A stretch of 64,000 nt of DNA. It comes from Fulvimarina manganoxydans (lineage in GTDB: Bacteria > Pseudomonadota > Alphaproteobacteria > Rhizobiales > Rhizobiaceae). Each line of letters begins with the position of its first letter. Position 1 is the stretch's first letter. The notes beneath the pieces are model-generated. The model was not told where the DNA came from. It did no database searches and worked only from the letters and a program-made list of their open reading frames with translations. The position numbers and the translations under genes were made by a program. The stretch spans positions 62,001 to 126,000 of the forward strand of contig NZ_FWXR01000013.1 of assembly GCF_900176465.1 (NCBI RefSeq), written 5' to 3'. This document shows positions 19,352 through 29,204 of the stretch, one piece after another.

Positions 19352-19888
19352 ATGCTCAGTGTGTTCATGGACAGTGATCGAGACGATCGGCAATTGGCGG
19401 TGAGTCTCTCCCCGCTGGTCTCGGCCGCCGTCGAGGGGGTCGTGCGCGAGGTCGTGCTTGTCGATCGCGGAGTGGGGGCGGCGGTGCGCGAGGTCGCTGA
19501 CTATTGCGGATGCGCGATCGTGACGCCGGGTGATCTGGAGCATGCCTTCAAGACGGCGCGCTCCGACTGGCTCTTTTTCATGGAGCCAGGCAGTCGGCCG
19601 GAGATCGGTTGGACGAGGACGGTGGCCGATCATATCGAAGCCGTTCGCCAGGGGCGTGCTTCGCCTGAAGCGGCCCGACTGAAGCCGGCCCCCGCCGATC
19701 GACCGGGATTTCTGCGCCGCTTTCGCGATCGCCCCAGCCCTATCGCCCAAGGGCTTCTTCTGAAAAAGCCGCAAGCCGTCGGGCTGGCGAAACAGCGCGG
19801 CGCGCAGCCGCTTGCCGATCTCGCCAAAGGGCTTGCCACCCGTCGTCTCCAGGCGGAAATGCGTGCGAAGTTCGCCCCAGGACCCTAG
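19352..19888 (+). CDS. Small glycosyltransferase-like protein (GT2 N-terminal fold)
   Basis: The 178-residue protein resembles the nucleotide-binding half of family 2 glycosyltransferases as annotated in other Rhizobiales: an opening MLSVFMDSDRDD with VVREVVLVDRG at strand positions and DWLFFMEPGSRPEIGW near residue 75, where a DxD-like motif would be expected but no clear DxD is present. The C-terminal 70 residues are basic. There is no membrane anchor, and half of a normal catalytic domain is absent, so enzymatic activity is uncertain. Its TAG stop is formed by the first three bases of a RIME-like repeat, so the natural C-terminus may have been altered. It is divergent from the radical SAM gene. 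Confidence 0.6.
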   Translation: MLSVFMDSDRDDRQLAVSLSPLVSAAVEGVVREVVLVDRGVGAAVREVADYCGCAIVTPGDLEHAFKTARSDWLFFMEPGSRPEIGWTRTVADHIEAVRQGRASPEAARLKPAPADRPGFLRRFRDRPSPIAQGLLLKKPQAVGLAKQRGAQPLADLAKGLATRRLQAEMRAKFAPGP

Positions 19889-19990
19889 AGCGAAATGCGA
19901 TAAATCGGAATCGTAATTTCGCTCTAAGCCTTTGTTTTGCCGCAAGATGTGATCCGAAAGGTCATGCAACTTTTCGGCATCATGCTCTAG
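19886..19990. repeat. RIME-like intergenic palindromic element, copy A
   Basis: About 105 bp with two stems. Stem 1: TAGAGCGAAAT (19886-19896) pairs with ATTTCGCTCTA (19916-19926). Stem 2: TGAT-CCGAAA and TTTCGG-ATCA around a GGTCATGCAAC-type loop, ending in CTCTAG at 19990. A second copy lies at 36925-37028; differences between the copies are compensated across both stems. The length and two-palindrome layout resemble the RIME family of Rhizobiales intergenic elements. Confidence 0.8.
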
Positions 19991-20036
19991 CCGAGAGGCA
20001 ACGTCCTAGCCAACAGGCGATCGTCCGCTCTCGCGA

Positions 20037-20603
20037 TCAGACCGAGCGTCCGCCGCGACGTAGATGCTCGTCGAGCCGTGGCATGATCTCGACGAAATTG
20101 CAGGGGTGGTGGCGATAGTCGAGCTGGTCGCGCAGAATGTGGTCCCAGCCGTCGCGGCATGCGCCGGGCGAGCCCGGCAGAGCGAAGACGAAGGTGGTGT
20201 CGATCAGGCCGGCGGTGGCGCGCGACTGGATCGTCGAGACGCCGATCTTGTCATAGGAAATACGGTGAAAGACGGCTGAAAAGCCGTCCATGCGCTTGGT
20301 AAAGAGCGGCTCCAAGGCTTCCGGCGTGATGTCCCGGCCGGTGAAGCCGGTGCCGCCGGTGGTGATCACCACGTCGATGTCGTCGCGTGCGACCCATGCC
20401 TTGACGGCGCTTTGGATCGCTTTGGTTTCGTCCTTTGCGATGGCGCGATCGACAAGCTTGTGACCGGCCTCTTCGATACGTTCCTTCAGGACGTCCCCGG
20501 AGCGATCGTCGGCGAGGCTTCGCGTGTCGGATACGGTCAGAACGGCGATACCGACCGGGAGAAAGGGGCGATCGCCCTGCTTGTCGGCAAGCTGGGAGTT
20601 CAT
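20037..20603 (-). CDS. moaB: Molybdenum cofactor biosynthesis protein B (MoaB)
   Basis: MoaB/MogA-family protein acting on molybdopterin in molybdenum cofactor assembly. The 188-residue protein has the fold motifs VGIAVLTVSDTRSLADDRSG near residue 17, VVITTGGTGFTGRDITPEA near 80 (the molybdopterin-binding TGGTG loop) and FALPGSPGACRDGWD near 140. A short C-terminal extension PRLDEHLRRGGRSV is usual in alphaproteobacteria. ATG 20603 follows AGGGGA; the open frame upstream to 20669 is not family-like. No other moa/mob genes are adjacent. It lies downstream of maeB across 285 bp with a strong hairpin. Confidence 0.92.
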   Translation of the reverse strand: MNSQLADKQGDRPFLPVGIAVLTVSDTRSLADDRSGDVLKERIEEAGHKLVDRAIAKDETKAIQSAVKAWVARDDIDVVITTGGTGFTGRDITPEALEPLFTKRMDGFSAVFHRISYDKIGVSTIQSRATAGLIDTTFVFALPGSPGACRDGWDHILRDQLDYRHHPCNFVEIMPRLDEHLRRGGRSV

Positions 20604-20767
20604 GGCGTCTGTGATCCCCTGTTGACGGCGAGACTTGCGACTATCTGCCTCTCTCTCAGGTGGAATCAATCGGCTGATGGCCGTCCACGGAATTTGGTCG
20701 TGCCCATGGTCTCCGCTTTCGACCGGTGGACGTGGCTATCAGCTCGCGTGGCGCCCGAAGGCCGCAA

Positions 20768-20795
20768 CGGCCCGATGCGTTCGCATCTCGGGCCG
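20768..20795. other. Intergenic hairpin between maeB and moaB
   Basis: CGGCCCGA-TGCG pairs with CGCA-(TC)-TCGGGCCG around a short loop, giving an 8 bp plus 4 bp stem. No T-tract follows on either strand, so it is not a standard terminator. It may stop or process the maeB transcript (inference). Confidence 0.5.
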
Positions 20796-20888
20796 CTTGT
20801 ATCAGCCGTCTCGGCGCCGCCTCGGCCCAACAACTTGCCAAGAAGGGCCGCCTGCGCGACGACCCTCCTATTGAGTGAGCCGCCGGGG

Positions 20889-23150
20889 TCAGCCGTAGCT
20901 CGACACCGGTGTCGAGGCGAGCGCCGTGATGTTGAGAAGGCCGCGCACGGTGACGCCGGGCGTCACGATATGGGCGCGGTTGCCCATGCCCATCAGGATC
21001 GGGCCGACCTCCAGGCCTTCCGCCACCGTCTTCAGAAGGTTACGCGCCGCGCCCGCCGCATCGGAATTGGTGAAGATCAGGACATTGGCCTTTCCATTGA
21101 GTCGTCCGCCAGGGAAAAGCCGCTCACGCAGTTCGGGATTGAGCGCGGCATCGCTCTGCATCTCGCCTTCATATTCGAAGTCGAGCGAGCGCTCATCGAG
21201 GATTGCCAATGCCTCACGGGCGATCCGGCCCGAAAGACTGTCGAGATTGCCGAATTGCGATCCCGAACAAAGCGCGATGCGCGGCGTGATGCCGAAGCGA
21301 CGCACATGGCGAGCGGCCGCGATCAGTGTTTCGGCCACCTGTTCGCCGGAAGGCTCGGCATTCACATGGGTGTCGGCGATGAAGAGCGGGCCCTTGTCGA
21401 GAAGGAGAAGGGAGAGGGCGCCGACCGGATGCAGCTCGTCGGTCGACAGGATCTGGCTAACCGTGTCGAGATGCCAGAGATATTGGCCGACCGTGCCGCA
21501 GATCACGCTGTCGGCCTCGCCGCGCCGCACCATGGTGGCGGCGATCGCCGTCGTATTGGTGCGGATCGTGGCGCGCGCCACGTCGGGCGAGACGCCGCGT
21601 CGCTTCATGATCTCATAATAGGTCGTCCAATATTCGCGATAGCGCGCATCGCTTTCGGGATTGACGACCTCGAAGTCGCGTCCCGCGACGATGGACAGGC
21701 CCTCGCGCTCGATGCGCTGGTCGATGACATGGGGCCGGCCGATCAGGATCGGCATCTCCATTGTCTCGTCCATCATGGCCTGCGCGGTGCGCAAAATGCG
21801 CGGCTCTTCCCCCTCGGCAAACACGATGCGGCGCGACACGGTGCGCGCGGCCTCGAAAACCGGGCGCATGACCAGCGCCGAGCGATAGACATGGCTCTGC
21901 AGCGAGCGGGCATAGGTGTCGAGATCGATCTCACGGGTGGCGACGCCGCTTTCCATGGCGGCCTTAGCGACGGCGACCGCCACGGTCGGCAGAAGCCGGG
22001 GATCGAAGGGCTTAGGGATCAGATAGTCCGGGCCGAAGCTCAGCTTCTCGCCCTGATAGGCGGTGCCGAGCTCAGCCGAAGCGGTGACGCGGGCGAGCTT
22101 GGCGATCGCCTCGACGCAGGCGATCTTCATCTCGTCATTGATTTCCCGCGCGCCCACATCCAGCGCGCCTCGAAAGATGAAGGGAAAACACAGGACGTTG
22201 TTGACCTGGTTCGGATAGTCCGAGCGGCCCGTCGCGATGAGCGCGTTGGGCGAAGCCTCCCGCGCCTCTTCCGGCATGATTTCCGGCGTCGGATTGGCGA
22301 GCGCGAAGATGATCGGGCTGTCGGCCATCTTCTTCACCATCTCGGCGGTGAGGAGGCCGGGGCCCGAAACGCCGAGAAAGAGGTCGGCCCCCTCCATGGC
22401 ATCCATGGTGGTGCGCATTTCGGTCTCGCGTGCGAATTCTGCCTTTTCCGCCGAGAGATCGTTGCGAAGCGTATGAACGACGCCCTTGGAATCGAGCATC
22501 GTGATGTTTTCGCGCTTCGCGCCCATCTTGATGAGCATCTTCAGGCAGGCGATGCCCGCAGCGCCGGCGCCCAGCGCGACGATCTTGATGTCTTCGAAGC
22601 TTTTCCCGGCGACGCGCAGCGCATTGGTCGCTGCGGCGGCCGCGACGATCGCCGTGCCGTGCTGATCGTCATGGAAGACCGGGATGTTCATCCGCTCACG
22701 GCAGATGCGTTCGACCAGGAAGCAGTCCGGCGCCTTGATGTCTTCCAGATTGACCGCGCCAAAGGTCGGCTCGAGCTTGCAGACAAGATCGGCGAGCTTT
22801 TCCGGGTCCGACTCGTCCACCTCGATGTCGAAACAATCGATGCCGGCGAATTTCTTAAAGAGGACCGCCTTGCCCTCCATCACCGGCTTGGAGGCCTGGG
22901 CGCCGATATTGCCGAGGCCGAGAACGGCCGTGCCGTTGGAGACGACGGCGACGAGATTGCCCTTGGACGTATAGCGGCGGGCATCGGCCGGGTTCTTCTC
23001 GATTTCGAGACAGGCATTGGCGACGCCGGGCGAATAGGCACGGGACAGGTCGCGAGCCGTCGCCATCGGCTTGGTCGCCCGGATTTCGAGCTTACCGGGC
23101 TTCGGCAGCTCGTGATAGTCGAGTGAGGCCCTGTATTCGTCCTGCGACAT
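20889..23150 (-). CDS. maeB: NADP-dependent malic enzyme with phosphotransacetylase-like C-terminus
   Basis: Oxidative decarboxylation of malate to pyruvate with NAD(P)H production. The 753-residue protein joins a malic enzyme half (about 1-430) and a phosphate acetyltransferase-like half (about 445-750), the MaeB architecture. Visible motifs: RAYSPGVA with the catalytic Tyr near residue 39, the Lys-containing AVLFKKFAG near 97, FHDDQHGTA near 161, and a [10 protein letters not shown] nucleotide-binding loop near 193. The C-terminal domain keeps [16 protein letters not shown] but is generally regulatory (acetyl-CoA sensing) rather than catalytic. It starts 18 bp after the GAPDH-like gene, so both are probably co-transcribed. 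Confidence 0.95.
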   Translation of the reverse strand: MSQDEYRASLDYHELPKPGKLEIRATKPMATARDLSRAYSPGVANACLEIEKNPADARRYTSKGNLVAVVSNGTAVLGLGNIGAQASKPVMEGKAVLFKKFAGIDCFDIEVDESDPEKLADLVCKLEPTFGAVNLEDIKAPDCFLVERICRERMNIPVFHDDQHGTAIVAAAAATNALRVAGKSFEDIKIVALGAGAAGIACLKMLIKMGAKRENITMLDSKGVVHTLRNDLSAEKAEFARETEMRTTMDAMEGADLFLGVSGPGLLTAEMVKKMADSPIIFALANPTPEIMPEEAREASPNALIATGRSDYPNQVNNVLCFPFIFRGALDVGAREINDEMKIACVEAIAKLARVTASAELGTAYQGEKLSFGPDYLIPKPFDPRLLPTVAVAVAKAAMESGVATREIDLDTYARSLQSHVYRSALVMRPVFEAARTVSRRIVFAEGEEPRILRTAQAMMDETMEMPILIGRPHVIDQRIEREGLSIVAGRDFEVVNPESDARYREYWTTYYEIMKRRGVSPDVARATIRTNTTAIAATMVRRGEADSVICGTVGQYLWHLDTVSQILSTDELHPVGALSLLLLDKGPLFIADTHVNAEPSGEQVAETLIAAARHVRRFGITPRIALCSGSQFGNLDSLSGRIAREALAILDERSLDFEYEGEMQSDAALNPELRERLFPGGRLNGKANVLIFTNSDAAGAARNLLKTVAEGLEVGPILMGMGNRAHIVTPGVTVRGLLNITALASTPVSSYG

Positions 23151-23168
23151 CGTCTGCTCCCTGCCTTT

Positions 23169-24230
23169 CTACTTGGCGGTTCGATTGGCTCTGTCCGACA
23201 GGGCGAAGGCCATGTCGATCATGCGGTTGGAAAAGCCCCACTCATTGTCGTACCAGCCGAGGAGGCGCGTCATATCAGGTCCGAGAAGGGTTTCCGGCCC
23301 GGCGAGGATCAAGGATTCGGGTCGGGCGCGAAGGTCCGAGGAGACCAGAGGCCGATCGGTCCAGCCGAGAACCGGTGAGGCGCCGACCATATTGCGTAAG
23401 ACATCGACGAAGTCGCTCGGCCTGCTGTCGAGCTTCAGGACGAAATCCACCGCCGAGACGCTGGCGACGGGGACACGGACCGCGCTGATCGTCAGCTTCC
23501 CATCGAGAGAGGGAATGACCTCGCCGAGCGTCTTGGAGGCGCTGGTCGAGGTCGGCACCATAGAAAGGGCGGCGGCTCGGCTTCGCGCGGCGCTTTCGCG
23601 CGGCAAATCCACCGTCGGCTGGCTGCCTGTGTAGCAATGAATCGTGGTCGCATGGGCCGATCGGATGCCGAACCGCTCGTGAAGCGCTTTTAAGAAAGGT
23701 GCGATCGCATGGGTGGTGCAGGAGCCGTTGGATACGATCGGCGTCTCGAGCGGGCCATCGAGCCGGGCCTCGTTCGCACCCATGACGATGGTCGGGCCGG
23801 CGGGTGAGGGGCCTGAGATCAGCACTGCTTTCGCGCCGGCCCGAAGGCCGCGCTCGGCGAATTCGCGGGTCTTTGCAAGACCCGTGCATTCCAAGAGCAC
23901 GTCGACCCCGGTCAGATCGATGCGGGAGATATCCGGCGTGCGGTGAAAGGGAATGACGCGTTCGCCCACCGTCAGGCGGCTCTCGCCAATCTCCACCTTG
24001 CCGGGGAAGGGGCCGAAAACGCTGTCATATTCGAAGAGATAGGCCAGAAGATCGAAGGCGGCGACGTCGTTGACGAGGACGATCTCGACCGGCTCTTCGG
24101 TCCGTTTGGTGGCAAGGATGCGCAGGATGCTGCGGCCGATCCTGCCGAAGCCGTTGAGGGCGATGCGCAGGGGGCGGTCACGCCGAGAGGGCTTCGACAT
24201 GGCTGTTGCTTCGCCCGTGTCTATCGACAT
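23169..24230 (-). CDS. Glyceraldehyde-3-phosphate dehydrogenase-like protein (divergent paralogue)
   Basis: Member of the GAPDH/erythrose-4-phosphate dehydrogenase family, 353 residues. It has the NAD-binding ALNGFGRIGRS near residue 25, the active-site cysteine in SNGSCTTHAIAP near 172 (the usual form is SNASCTTNCLAP), the partner His in TTIHCYTGSQPTVD near 200, and the C-terminal WYDNEWGFSNRMID near 330. The changes around the cysteine suggest a shifted substrate range or an assimilatory isoform rather than the housekeeping enzyme, which usually sits with pgk. Start 24230 has GGAG 9 nt upstream; ATG 24200 is the alternative. It leads into maeB with an 18 bp gap. Confidence 0.82.
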   Translation of the reverse strand: MSIDTGEATAMSKPSRRDRPLRIALNGFGRIGRSILRILATKRTEEPVEIVLVNDVAAFDLLAYLFEYDSVFGPFPGKVEIGESRLTVGERVIPFHRTPDISRIDLTGVDVLLECTGLAKTREFAERGLRAGAKAVLISGPSPAGPTIVMGANEARLDGPLETPIVSNGSCTTHAIAPFLKALHERFGIRSAHATTIHCYTGSQPTVDLPRESAARSRAAALSMVPTSTSASKTLGEVIPSLDGKLTISAVRVPVASVSAVDFVLKLDSRPSDFVDVLRNMVGASPVLGWTDRPLVSSDLRARPESLILAGPETLLGPDMTRLLGWYDNEWGFSNRMIDMAFALSDRANRTAK

Positions 24231-24853
24231 TGGCGGGCTCCACGAACCGAAATCGTCGTTTCAGAACAATCGAGCCGAACGAATAAAAGCTCGACCCGGC
24301 AATTTGCACACAGCAAAGGCGAAGACATCGCGCCTTGCTCCTCCTCCCCTTGGTCGAAAGGTCGATCGCGTCGGCCTTTCATGCGTCCTTAGGACGCGAA
24401 TCATTGGCGCCGGTTCGAAGGCCGGTCAGCGGCGGCACCATGGCATTTCGTCAGCAAGGTGACCAGTCGGCGCAAATGAGGGTCTGCTCGGCACCCGTCG
24501 CATGCCAAAGCGATCATCGAATCTCGCACGACATCGACACAAGGCGCGGCGTTCTGGAAACCAAAAGGTCGCATCTGAAACGACGCGGAACCCCATCCGC
24601 ATTCGCCCGTTTGAAAAGCGAACGACATCAACATCATGCCGGGGTCAGGCGCCTGATAGCGACATGCTGGTTGCCGAATGGGCAGCCCAAATGTCCGACG
24701 GGCAAAGCTGACATGCGCCGCACCGTTGAGGACACCCATCTTCGAGGGAGCCGAAACGGCATCGACGGCCATTTCAAGCTTCGCGCTCCCTCGCCCCTCA
24801 AGGCGTCGAGAGATCAACTGCCCGCCCGGCGAATAGACGACAGGAGGCATATC
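24231..24853. other. Intergenic region without a supported gene (623 bp)
   Basis: Divergent spacer between the GAPDH-like gene and the PfpI gene. Open frames on both strands lack family-like composition and ribosome sites. The plus-strand frame that runs into pfpI from 24335 has no homologous feel before 24854. I see no RNA gene or clear operator. Confidence 0.6.
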
Positions 24854-25417
24854 ATGCCGAAGATTACCGAAGCCAAGATCGCCATTCTCGCCACCGACGG
24901 CTTCGAGCAGGTGGAGCTCACGGAGCCCCTGGAAAAGCTCAAGGAATCGGGCGCGACCGTACACGTGATTTCGACCAAGGAAGGCTCGATCCGGGGCTGG
25001 GATCAGGACCATTGGGACAAGGAAATCCCGGTTGACAAGACCCTGTCCGAGGTTCGCGTCGCCGATTACGACGCGCTCGTCTTGCCGGGCGGCCAGATCA
25101 ACCCGGACGTTCTGCGGGCCGATCCAAAGGTGGTCAGCTTCGTGCGCGAATTCTTCAATTCCAAGAAGCCGCTCGCCGCGATCTGTCACGCGCCCTGGCT
25201 GCTGATCGAAGCGGATGTCGTGCGCGGCCGTGACGTGACGAGCTACAAGTCGATCAAGACCGACGTCGCCAACGCCGGTGGCAACTGGCACGACAAGGAA
25301 GTCGTGGTGCATGAGGGTTTGATCACGTCACGCAATCCGAACGACCTTTCGGCCTTCATCGCCAAGATCGTCGAAGAGGTCGAGGAAGGCCCTCACGCCG
25401 ATCGCAAGGCCGCTTGA
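24854..25417 (+). CDS. DJ-1/PfpI family protein (general stress protein, YhbO/PfpI type)
   Basis: Member of the PfpI branch of the DJ-1 superfamily, linked to protein deglycation or proteolysis under stress. The 187-residue protein has KIAILATDGFEQVELTEP near residue 8, with the conserved Glu, LVLPGGQINPD near 76, and the nucleophile elbow AICHAPWLL near 112 with Cys followed by His. Start ATG 24854 has CAGGAGG 6 nt upstream, which rules out the longer frame from 24335. It is monocistronic with a strong terminator. Confidence 0.92.
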   Translation: MPKITEAKIAILATDGFEQVELTEPLEKLKESGATVHVISTKEGSIRGWDQDHWDKEIPVDKTLSEVRVADYDALVLPGGQINPDVLRADPKVVSFVREFFNSKKPLAAICHAPWLLIEADVVRGRDVTSYKSIKTDVANAGGNWHDKEVVVHEGLITSRNPNDLSAFIAKIVEEVEEGPHADRKAA

Positions 25418-25488
25418 GGCCTGAACGCGACGATCCAAAGGCCGTAAGCATGATCTGTGCGGCTTGAGGACAAATCAGACAATTTCTA

Positions 25489-25516
25489 AGGCCGGCGTTG
25501 ATGCGCCGGCCTTTTT
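25489..25516 (+). terminator. Rho-independent terminator after the PfpI gene
   Basis: AGGCCGGCG (25489-25497) pairs with CGCCGGCCT (25504-25512) around TTGATG, followed by TTTT. It lies 72 bp after the stop codon. Confidence 0.88.
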
Positions 25517-25617
25517 GCTTCGTCTCTAGGACCAGCGGAACTGGTCGAGGACCGTTGCCAGCCATAAAAGTCTTCGTGTATGTGCCGAGGAGACCTTCAG
25601 GCGGGAGATGGATTAAG

Positions 25618-25842
25618 ATGGCGGGCAACCCGAATTACGACACGCAGGCCCCGGCGGATATGGACTATCCGGAACACGAGCGGACCTACAACCTGTTTCT
25701 GTCGATGTTCAAATGGGGCACGATCGGTGTCATCGCCTTGCTGCTCGGCATGATGGTCGGTCTGCTCGGCGGCGGCGGTTTCCTGGGCGGGATTGGGACC
25801 TTCATCCTCGCCCTCGTCATCGGCTATTTCGCGGCGCGCTAA
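25618..25842 (+). CDS. aa3-type cytochrome c oxidase subunit IV-like protein
   Basis: Small single-span membrane protein of the alphaproteobacterial COX4 family. The 74-residue product has a polar start with DMDYPEHERTYNLFLSMFKWGTIG, matching the family H-x3-TY-x2-F-x4-KWG pattern near residue 20-35, and a hydrophobic C-terminus rich in Gly that probably spans the membrane twice, longer than the usual single span. It lies 207 bp before pntAA, a neighbour relationship common in this order. Start ATG 25618 has GGGAG about 11 nt upstream; an in-frame extension from 25498 crosses the terminator and is rejected. Confidence 0.75.
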   Translation: MAGNPNYDTQAPADMDYPEHERTYNLFLSMFKWGTIGVIALLLGMMVGLLGGGGFLGGIGTFILALVIGYFAAR

Positions 25843-26049
25843 AGCGCCGGTCGAAAGGTGGATGCCGGTGTTTCGATGAACCGGCGCGTTGACAAAGACT
25901 TGGAGAGCGCTTGGCGATCCTGATTGATCGCCGGGCGCTCTGAAATGCCATCCGCGGGAATAATCGGGGGCGGGCTCGCAAAGAGCGAGCCCTGCGCCAA
26001 GAGCGCATGGCTCTGACACCAATGAAGCGCTGGGAGGGGCATCGGGCGC

Positions 26050-27198
26050 ATGAAGATTTTCATTCCTCGGGAAGCCGAGGGCGAGCCGCGTGTCGCGGCT
26101 TCACCCGACACGGTCAAGAAGCTCGCGGGCCTCGGGGCCACGATCGTGATCGAAAGCGGGGCGGGTGCCCTCTCTCGAATCACCGACGAGGCCTATGAGG
26201 CGGCCGGCGCGACGATCGGCTCGGCGTCGGACGCCTCCGATGCCGATGTGGTTCTGAAGGTTCGCCGCCCGAGCGCGGACGACGTCGCTACCTATAAGAA
26301 GGGCGCCGTCGTCATCGCGACCATGGACCCATACGGCAATGACGAGGCTTTGAAGACGCTGGCCGAGGCTGGCATTCTCGCCTTTGCCATGGAGCTGATG
26401 CCCCGCATCACCCGCGCCCAGTCGATGGACGTCCTGTCCTCCCAGGCCAATCTCGCCGGCTATCAGGCCGTCATCGACGCCTCCCACACCTTCGATCGCG
26501 CCTTTCCGATGATGATGACCGCCGCCGGGACCGTGCCGGCCGCCCGCGTCTTCGTCATGGGGGCGGGCGTTGCGGGCCTCCAGGCGATCGCGACCGCCAA
26601 ACGCCTTGGCGCCATCGTGACGGCCACCGACGTGCGCCCCGCCTCCAAGGAGCAGGTCGAATCCCTCGGCGGCAAATTCGTCGCGGTCGAGGACGAGGAG
26701 TTCAAGGCGGCCGAAACCTCCGGTGGTTACGCCAAGGAGATGTCGAAGGCGTATCAGGCCAAACAGGCCGAGCTCGTCGCCTCGCATATCGCCAAGCAGG
26801 ATATCGTCATCACCACGGCCCTCATTCCTGGCCGTCCGGCGCCCAAGCTCGTCTCCAAGGCGATGATCGAATCCATGAAGCCGGGTTCGGTCATTGTGGA
26901 TCTTGCCGTCGAACGCGGCGGCAATGTGGAGGGCGCGGTCGCCGGCGAGATCGCCGAGGTCGGCCCGGTGCGCGTCATCGGCCATCGCAATGTGCCCGGC
27001 CGCATCGCGGCGAGCGCCTCGCTGCTCTATTCCAAGAACCTCTCGACCTTCCTCGAAACGATGATCGACAAGGAATCGAAGGGGCTGAAGATCGATTTCG
27101 ACGACGAGTTGGTGAAGGCGACGCTTCTGACGCGGGACGGTAAGGTCGTCCATCCGAATTTCGCGCCCAAAGACGCACCGTCCGGGGAGGATGCCTGA
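26050..27198 (+). CDS. pntAA: NAD(P) transhydrogenase subunit alpha part 1
   Basis: NAD(H)-binding domain I of the proton-translocating transhydrogenase, which makes NADPH from NADH using the proton gradient. The 382-residue protein has the family N-terminus [19 protein letters not shown], the mobile-loop region and the nucleotide fold [23 protein letters not shown] near residue 171 with TATDVRP after it. The conserved RQD-loop equivalent lies near [17 protein letters not shown] (about residue 124). The stop overlaps the pntAB start by 1 base. The split alpha subunit (AA plus AB) is normal in alphaproteobacteria. Confidence 0.95.
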   Translation: MKIFIPREAEGEPRVAASPDTVKKLAGLGATIVIESGAGALSRITDEAYEAAGATIGSASDASDADVVLKVRRPSADDVATYKKGAVVIATMDPYGNDEALKTLAEAGILAFAMELMPRITRAQSMDVLSSQANLAGYQAVIDASHTFDRAFPMMMTAAGTVPAARVFVMGAGVAGLQAIATAKRLGAIVTATDVRPASKEQVESLGGKFVAVEDEEFKAAETSGGYAKEMSKAYQAKQAELVASHIAKQDIVITTALIPGRPAPKLVSKAMIESMKPGSVIVDLAVERGGNVEGAVAGEIAEVGPVRVIGHRNVPGRIAASASLLYSKNLSTFLETMIDKESKGLKIDFDDELVKATLLTRDGKVVHPNFAPKDAPSGEDA

Positions 27199-27620
27199 TG
27201 GCGAACGAAACCATTGAGACCACGCTCCAGAAGCTTAACGAGGCGGGTGCGGCGATCCGCGACGCGCGCCAGGGCGTCGAGCAGATGATGGGGCAGGGGG
27301 GCGTCGCGGACGCCGCCCATGCGGCGGCCGCCTCCGGCGATCCCTTCGTCTTCCATCTGGCGATCTTCGTCCTCGCCATCTTCGTCGGCTATTACGTTGT
27401 CTGGTCGGTGACGCCCGCGCTTCATACGCCTTTGATGAGCGTCACCAACGCCATCTCCTCCGTCATCGTCGTCGGCGCGCTTCTCTCCGTCGCCCTCTCG
27501 GCTTCTGGGATCGCCACCTTCTTCGGATTCGTCGCTTTGGTGCTGGCCAGCGTCAACATCTTTGGCGGCTTCCTCGTCACGCAGCGCATGCTCGGCATGT
27601 ACAAGAAGAAGCAGAAGTGA
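27198..27620 (+). CDS. pntAB: NAD(P) transhydrogenase subunit alpha part 2
   Basis: Membrane part of the alpha subunit, 140 residues. After a polar N-terminal 50 residues it has four hydrophobic helices, opening with [24 protein letters not shown] and including the conserved [13 protein letters not shown] segment near residue 76. It starts on the last base of the pntAA stop codon and is followed 13 bp later by pntB, so the three subunits form one operon. Confidence 0.95.
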   Translation: MANETIETTLQKLNEAGAAIRDARQGVEQMMGQGGVADAAHAAAASGDPFVFHLAIFVLAIFVGYYVVWSVTPALHTPLMSVTNAISSVIVVGALLSVALSASGIATFFGFVALVLASVNIFGGFLVTQRMLGMYKKKQK

Positions 27621-27633
27621 GCCGGGAGCCGTG

Positions 27634-29040
27634 ATGATGTCCGAAAGTTTTGCAACCCTTCTTTATTTGATCTCCGGCGTTCTGTTCATCCTGGCGCTTC
27701 GGGGTCTGTCCCATCCAACCACCAGCCGCCAGGGCAATCTCTTCGGCATGGTCGGCATGGGCATCGCCATCCTGACCACTCTGTTCTATGCGGGGGTCTC
27801 CTTCGGCGGGCTGGTCCTGATCGTCCTCGGCCTTGCGATTGGCGGCGGCGCTGGCGCGGTGATCGCCAAGCGCATCCCGATGACGGCGATGCCTCAGCTC
27901 GTCGCCGCGTTTCACTCACTCGTCGGTCTTGCTGCCGTCATGGTGGCCGCTGCCGCGCTCTATGCGCCCGAAGCGATCGGCATCGGCACGGTTGGGGCGA
28001 TCCACGCCCAGGCCCTTGTCGAAATGTCGATCGGCGTCGCGATCGGCGCGATCACCTTCACCGGATCGGTCATCGCCTTCGCCAAACTCGACGGGCGCAT
28101 GAGTGGCAAGCCGATCATCCTGCCGGCCCGGCATCTGATCAACATTGCGCTCGGCATTCTCGTCGTCGTTCTGGTGATCGTCTTCGCCACGACCGAGAGC
28201 CATCTCGCCTTCTGGCTGATCGTTCTCGCCTCGCTCGCCCTCGGTGTTCTCCTGATCGTACCGATCGGCGGCGCCGACATGCCAGTCGTCGTGTCGATGC
28301 TGAATTCCTATTCCGGCTGGGCAGCCGCCGGTATCGGCTTCACCCTGCAGAATCTGGCACTGATCATCACCGGCGCTCTGGTGGGCTCCTCGGGCGCGAT
28401 CCTGTCCTACATCATGTGCAAGGGCATGAACCGTTCCTTCGTCTCGGTCATTCTCGGTGGCTTCGGCGGCGAGAGCGGACCGGCGGGATCTGAGGATCTC
28501 GGCGATCGGACCGTCAAGCAGGGTTCGGCGGACGACGCGGCCTATCTGATGAAGAACGCCTCGCGCGTCATCATCGTGCCGGGCTACGGCATGGCCGTCG
28601 CCCAGGCCCAGCACGCCCTGCGCGAGATGGCCGACACGCTGAAAGAAGAAGGCGTCGAGGTGAAATACGCTATCCATCCGGTGGCAGGCCGTATGCCGGG
28701 CCATATGAATGTGCTCCTGGCCGAGGCGAATGTGCCTTATGACGACGTCTTCGAATTGGAGGATATCAACTCCGAATTCGCCCAGACCGACGTCGCTTTC
28801 GTCATCGGCGCCAATGACGTGACCAATCCGGCGGCGCGGGACGACAAGTCATCGCCCATCTATGGCATGCCCATCCTGAATGTGGACCAGGCCCAGACCT
28901 GTCTCTTCATCAAGCGCTCGCTCGGGTCCGGCTATGCCGGCATCGACAACACCTTGTTCTACAAGGACAACACGATGATGCTCTTTGCCGATGCCAAGAA
29001 GATGGTCGAGGATATCGTCAAGGCACTGGAAAATTCCTGA
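27634..29040 (+). CDS. pntB: NAD(P) transhydrogenase subunit beta
   Basis: Beta subunit with the proton channel and the NADP(H)-binding domain III. The 468-residue protein has about nine membrane helices to residue 290, including FHSLVGLAAVMVA and GADMPVVVSMLNSYSGWAAAGIGF, then the soluble domain with VPGYGMAVAQAQHAL near 310, HPVAGRMPGHMNVLLAEANVPYD near 346, IGANDVTNPAA near 397 and KRSLGSGYAGIDN near 430. Starts at 27634 and 27637 are adjacent ATGs after GGGAG; 27634 is chosen. A terminator follows. Confidence 0.95.
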   Translation: MMSESFATLLYLISGVLFILALRGLSHPTTSRQGNLFGMVGMGIAILTTLFYAGVSFGGLVLIVLGLAIGGGAGAVIAKRIPMTAMPQLVAAFHSLVGLAAVMVAAAALYAPEAIGIGTVGAIHAQALVEMSIGVAIGAITFTGSVIAFAKLDGRMSGKPIILPARHLINIALGILVVVLVIVFATTESHLAFWLIVLASLALGVLLIVPIGGADMPVVVSMLNSYSGWAAAGIGFTLQNLALIITGALVGSSGAILSYIMCKGMNRSFVSVILGGFGGESGPAGSEDLGDRTVKQGSADDAAYLMKNASRVIIVPGYGMAVAQAQHALREMADTLKEEGVEVKYAIHPVAGRMPGHMNVLLAEANVPYDDVFELEDINSEFAQTDVAFVIGANDVTNPAARDDKSSPIYGMPILNVDQAQTCLFIKRSLGSGYAGIDNTLFYKDNTMMLFADAKKMVEDIVKALENS

Positions 29041-29072
29041 TCGCTATCGGTTGCTCAGAGAGCCAGAGACAG

Positions 29073-29108
29073 AGCCCGCCGGAGAACTCCTCCGGCGGGC
29101 TGTCTTTT
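29073..29108 (+). terminator. Rho-independent terminator of the pnt operon
   Basis: GCCCGCCGGAG (29074-29084) pairs with CTCCGGCGGGC (29090-29100) around AACTC, extended by an A-T pair, followed by GTCTTTT. It begins 33 bp after the pntB stop. Confidence 0.88.
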
Positions 29109-29204
29109 GACGTGAAGCGAAACCCGTCTGAGTGTCGGCGCGATACCGGGCCGGATTTCACCTGTCCCGATTTCGTGGACGCATAGGCGCCAGCTGGGCG
29201 TCGC

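Noticed and set aside
20412-23126. 904-codon open frame on the plus strand antisense to maeB
   Set aside because: It is a GC-driven shadow of maeB: no ribosome site, no domain resemblance, and maeB is certain.
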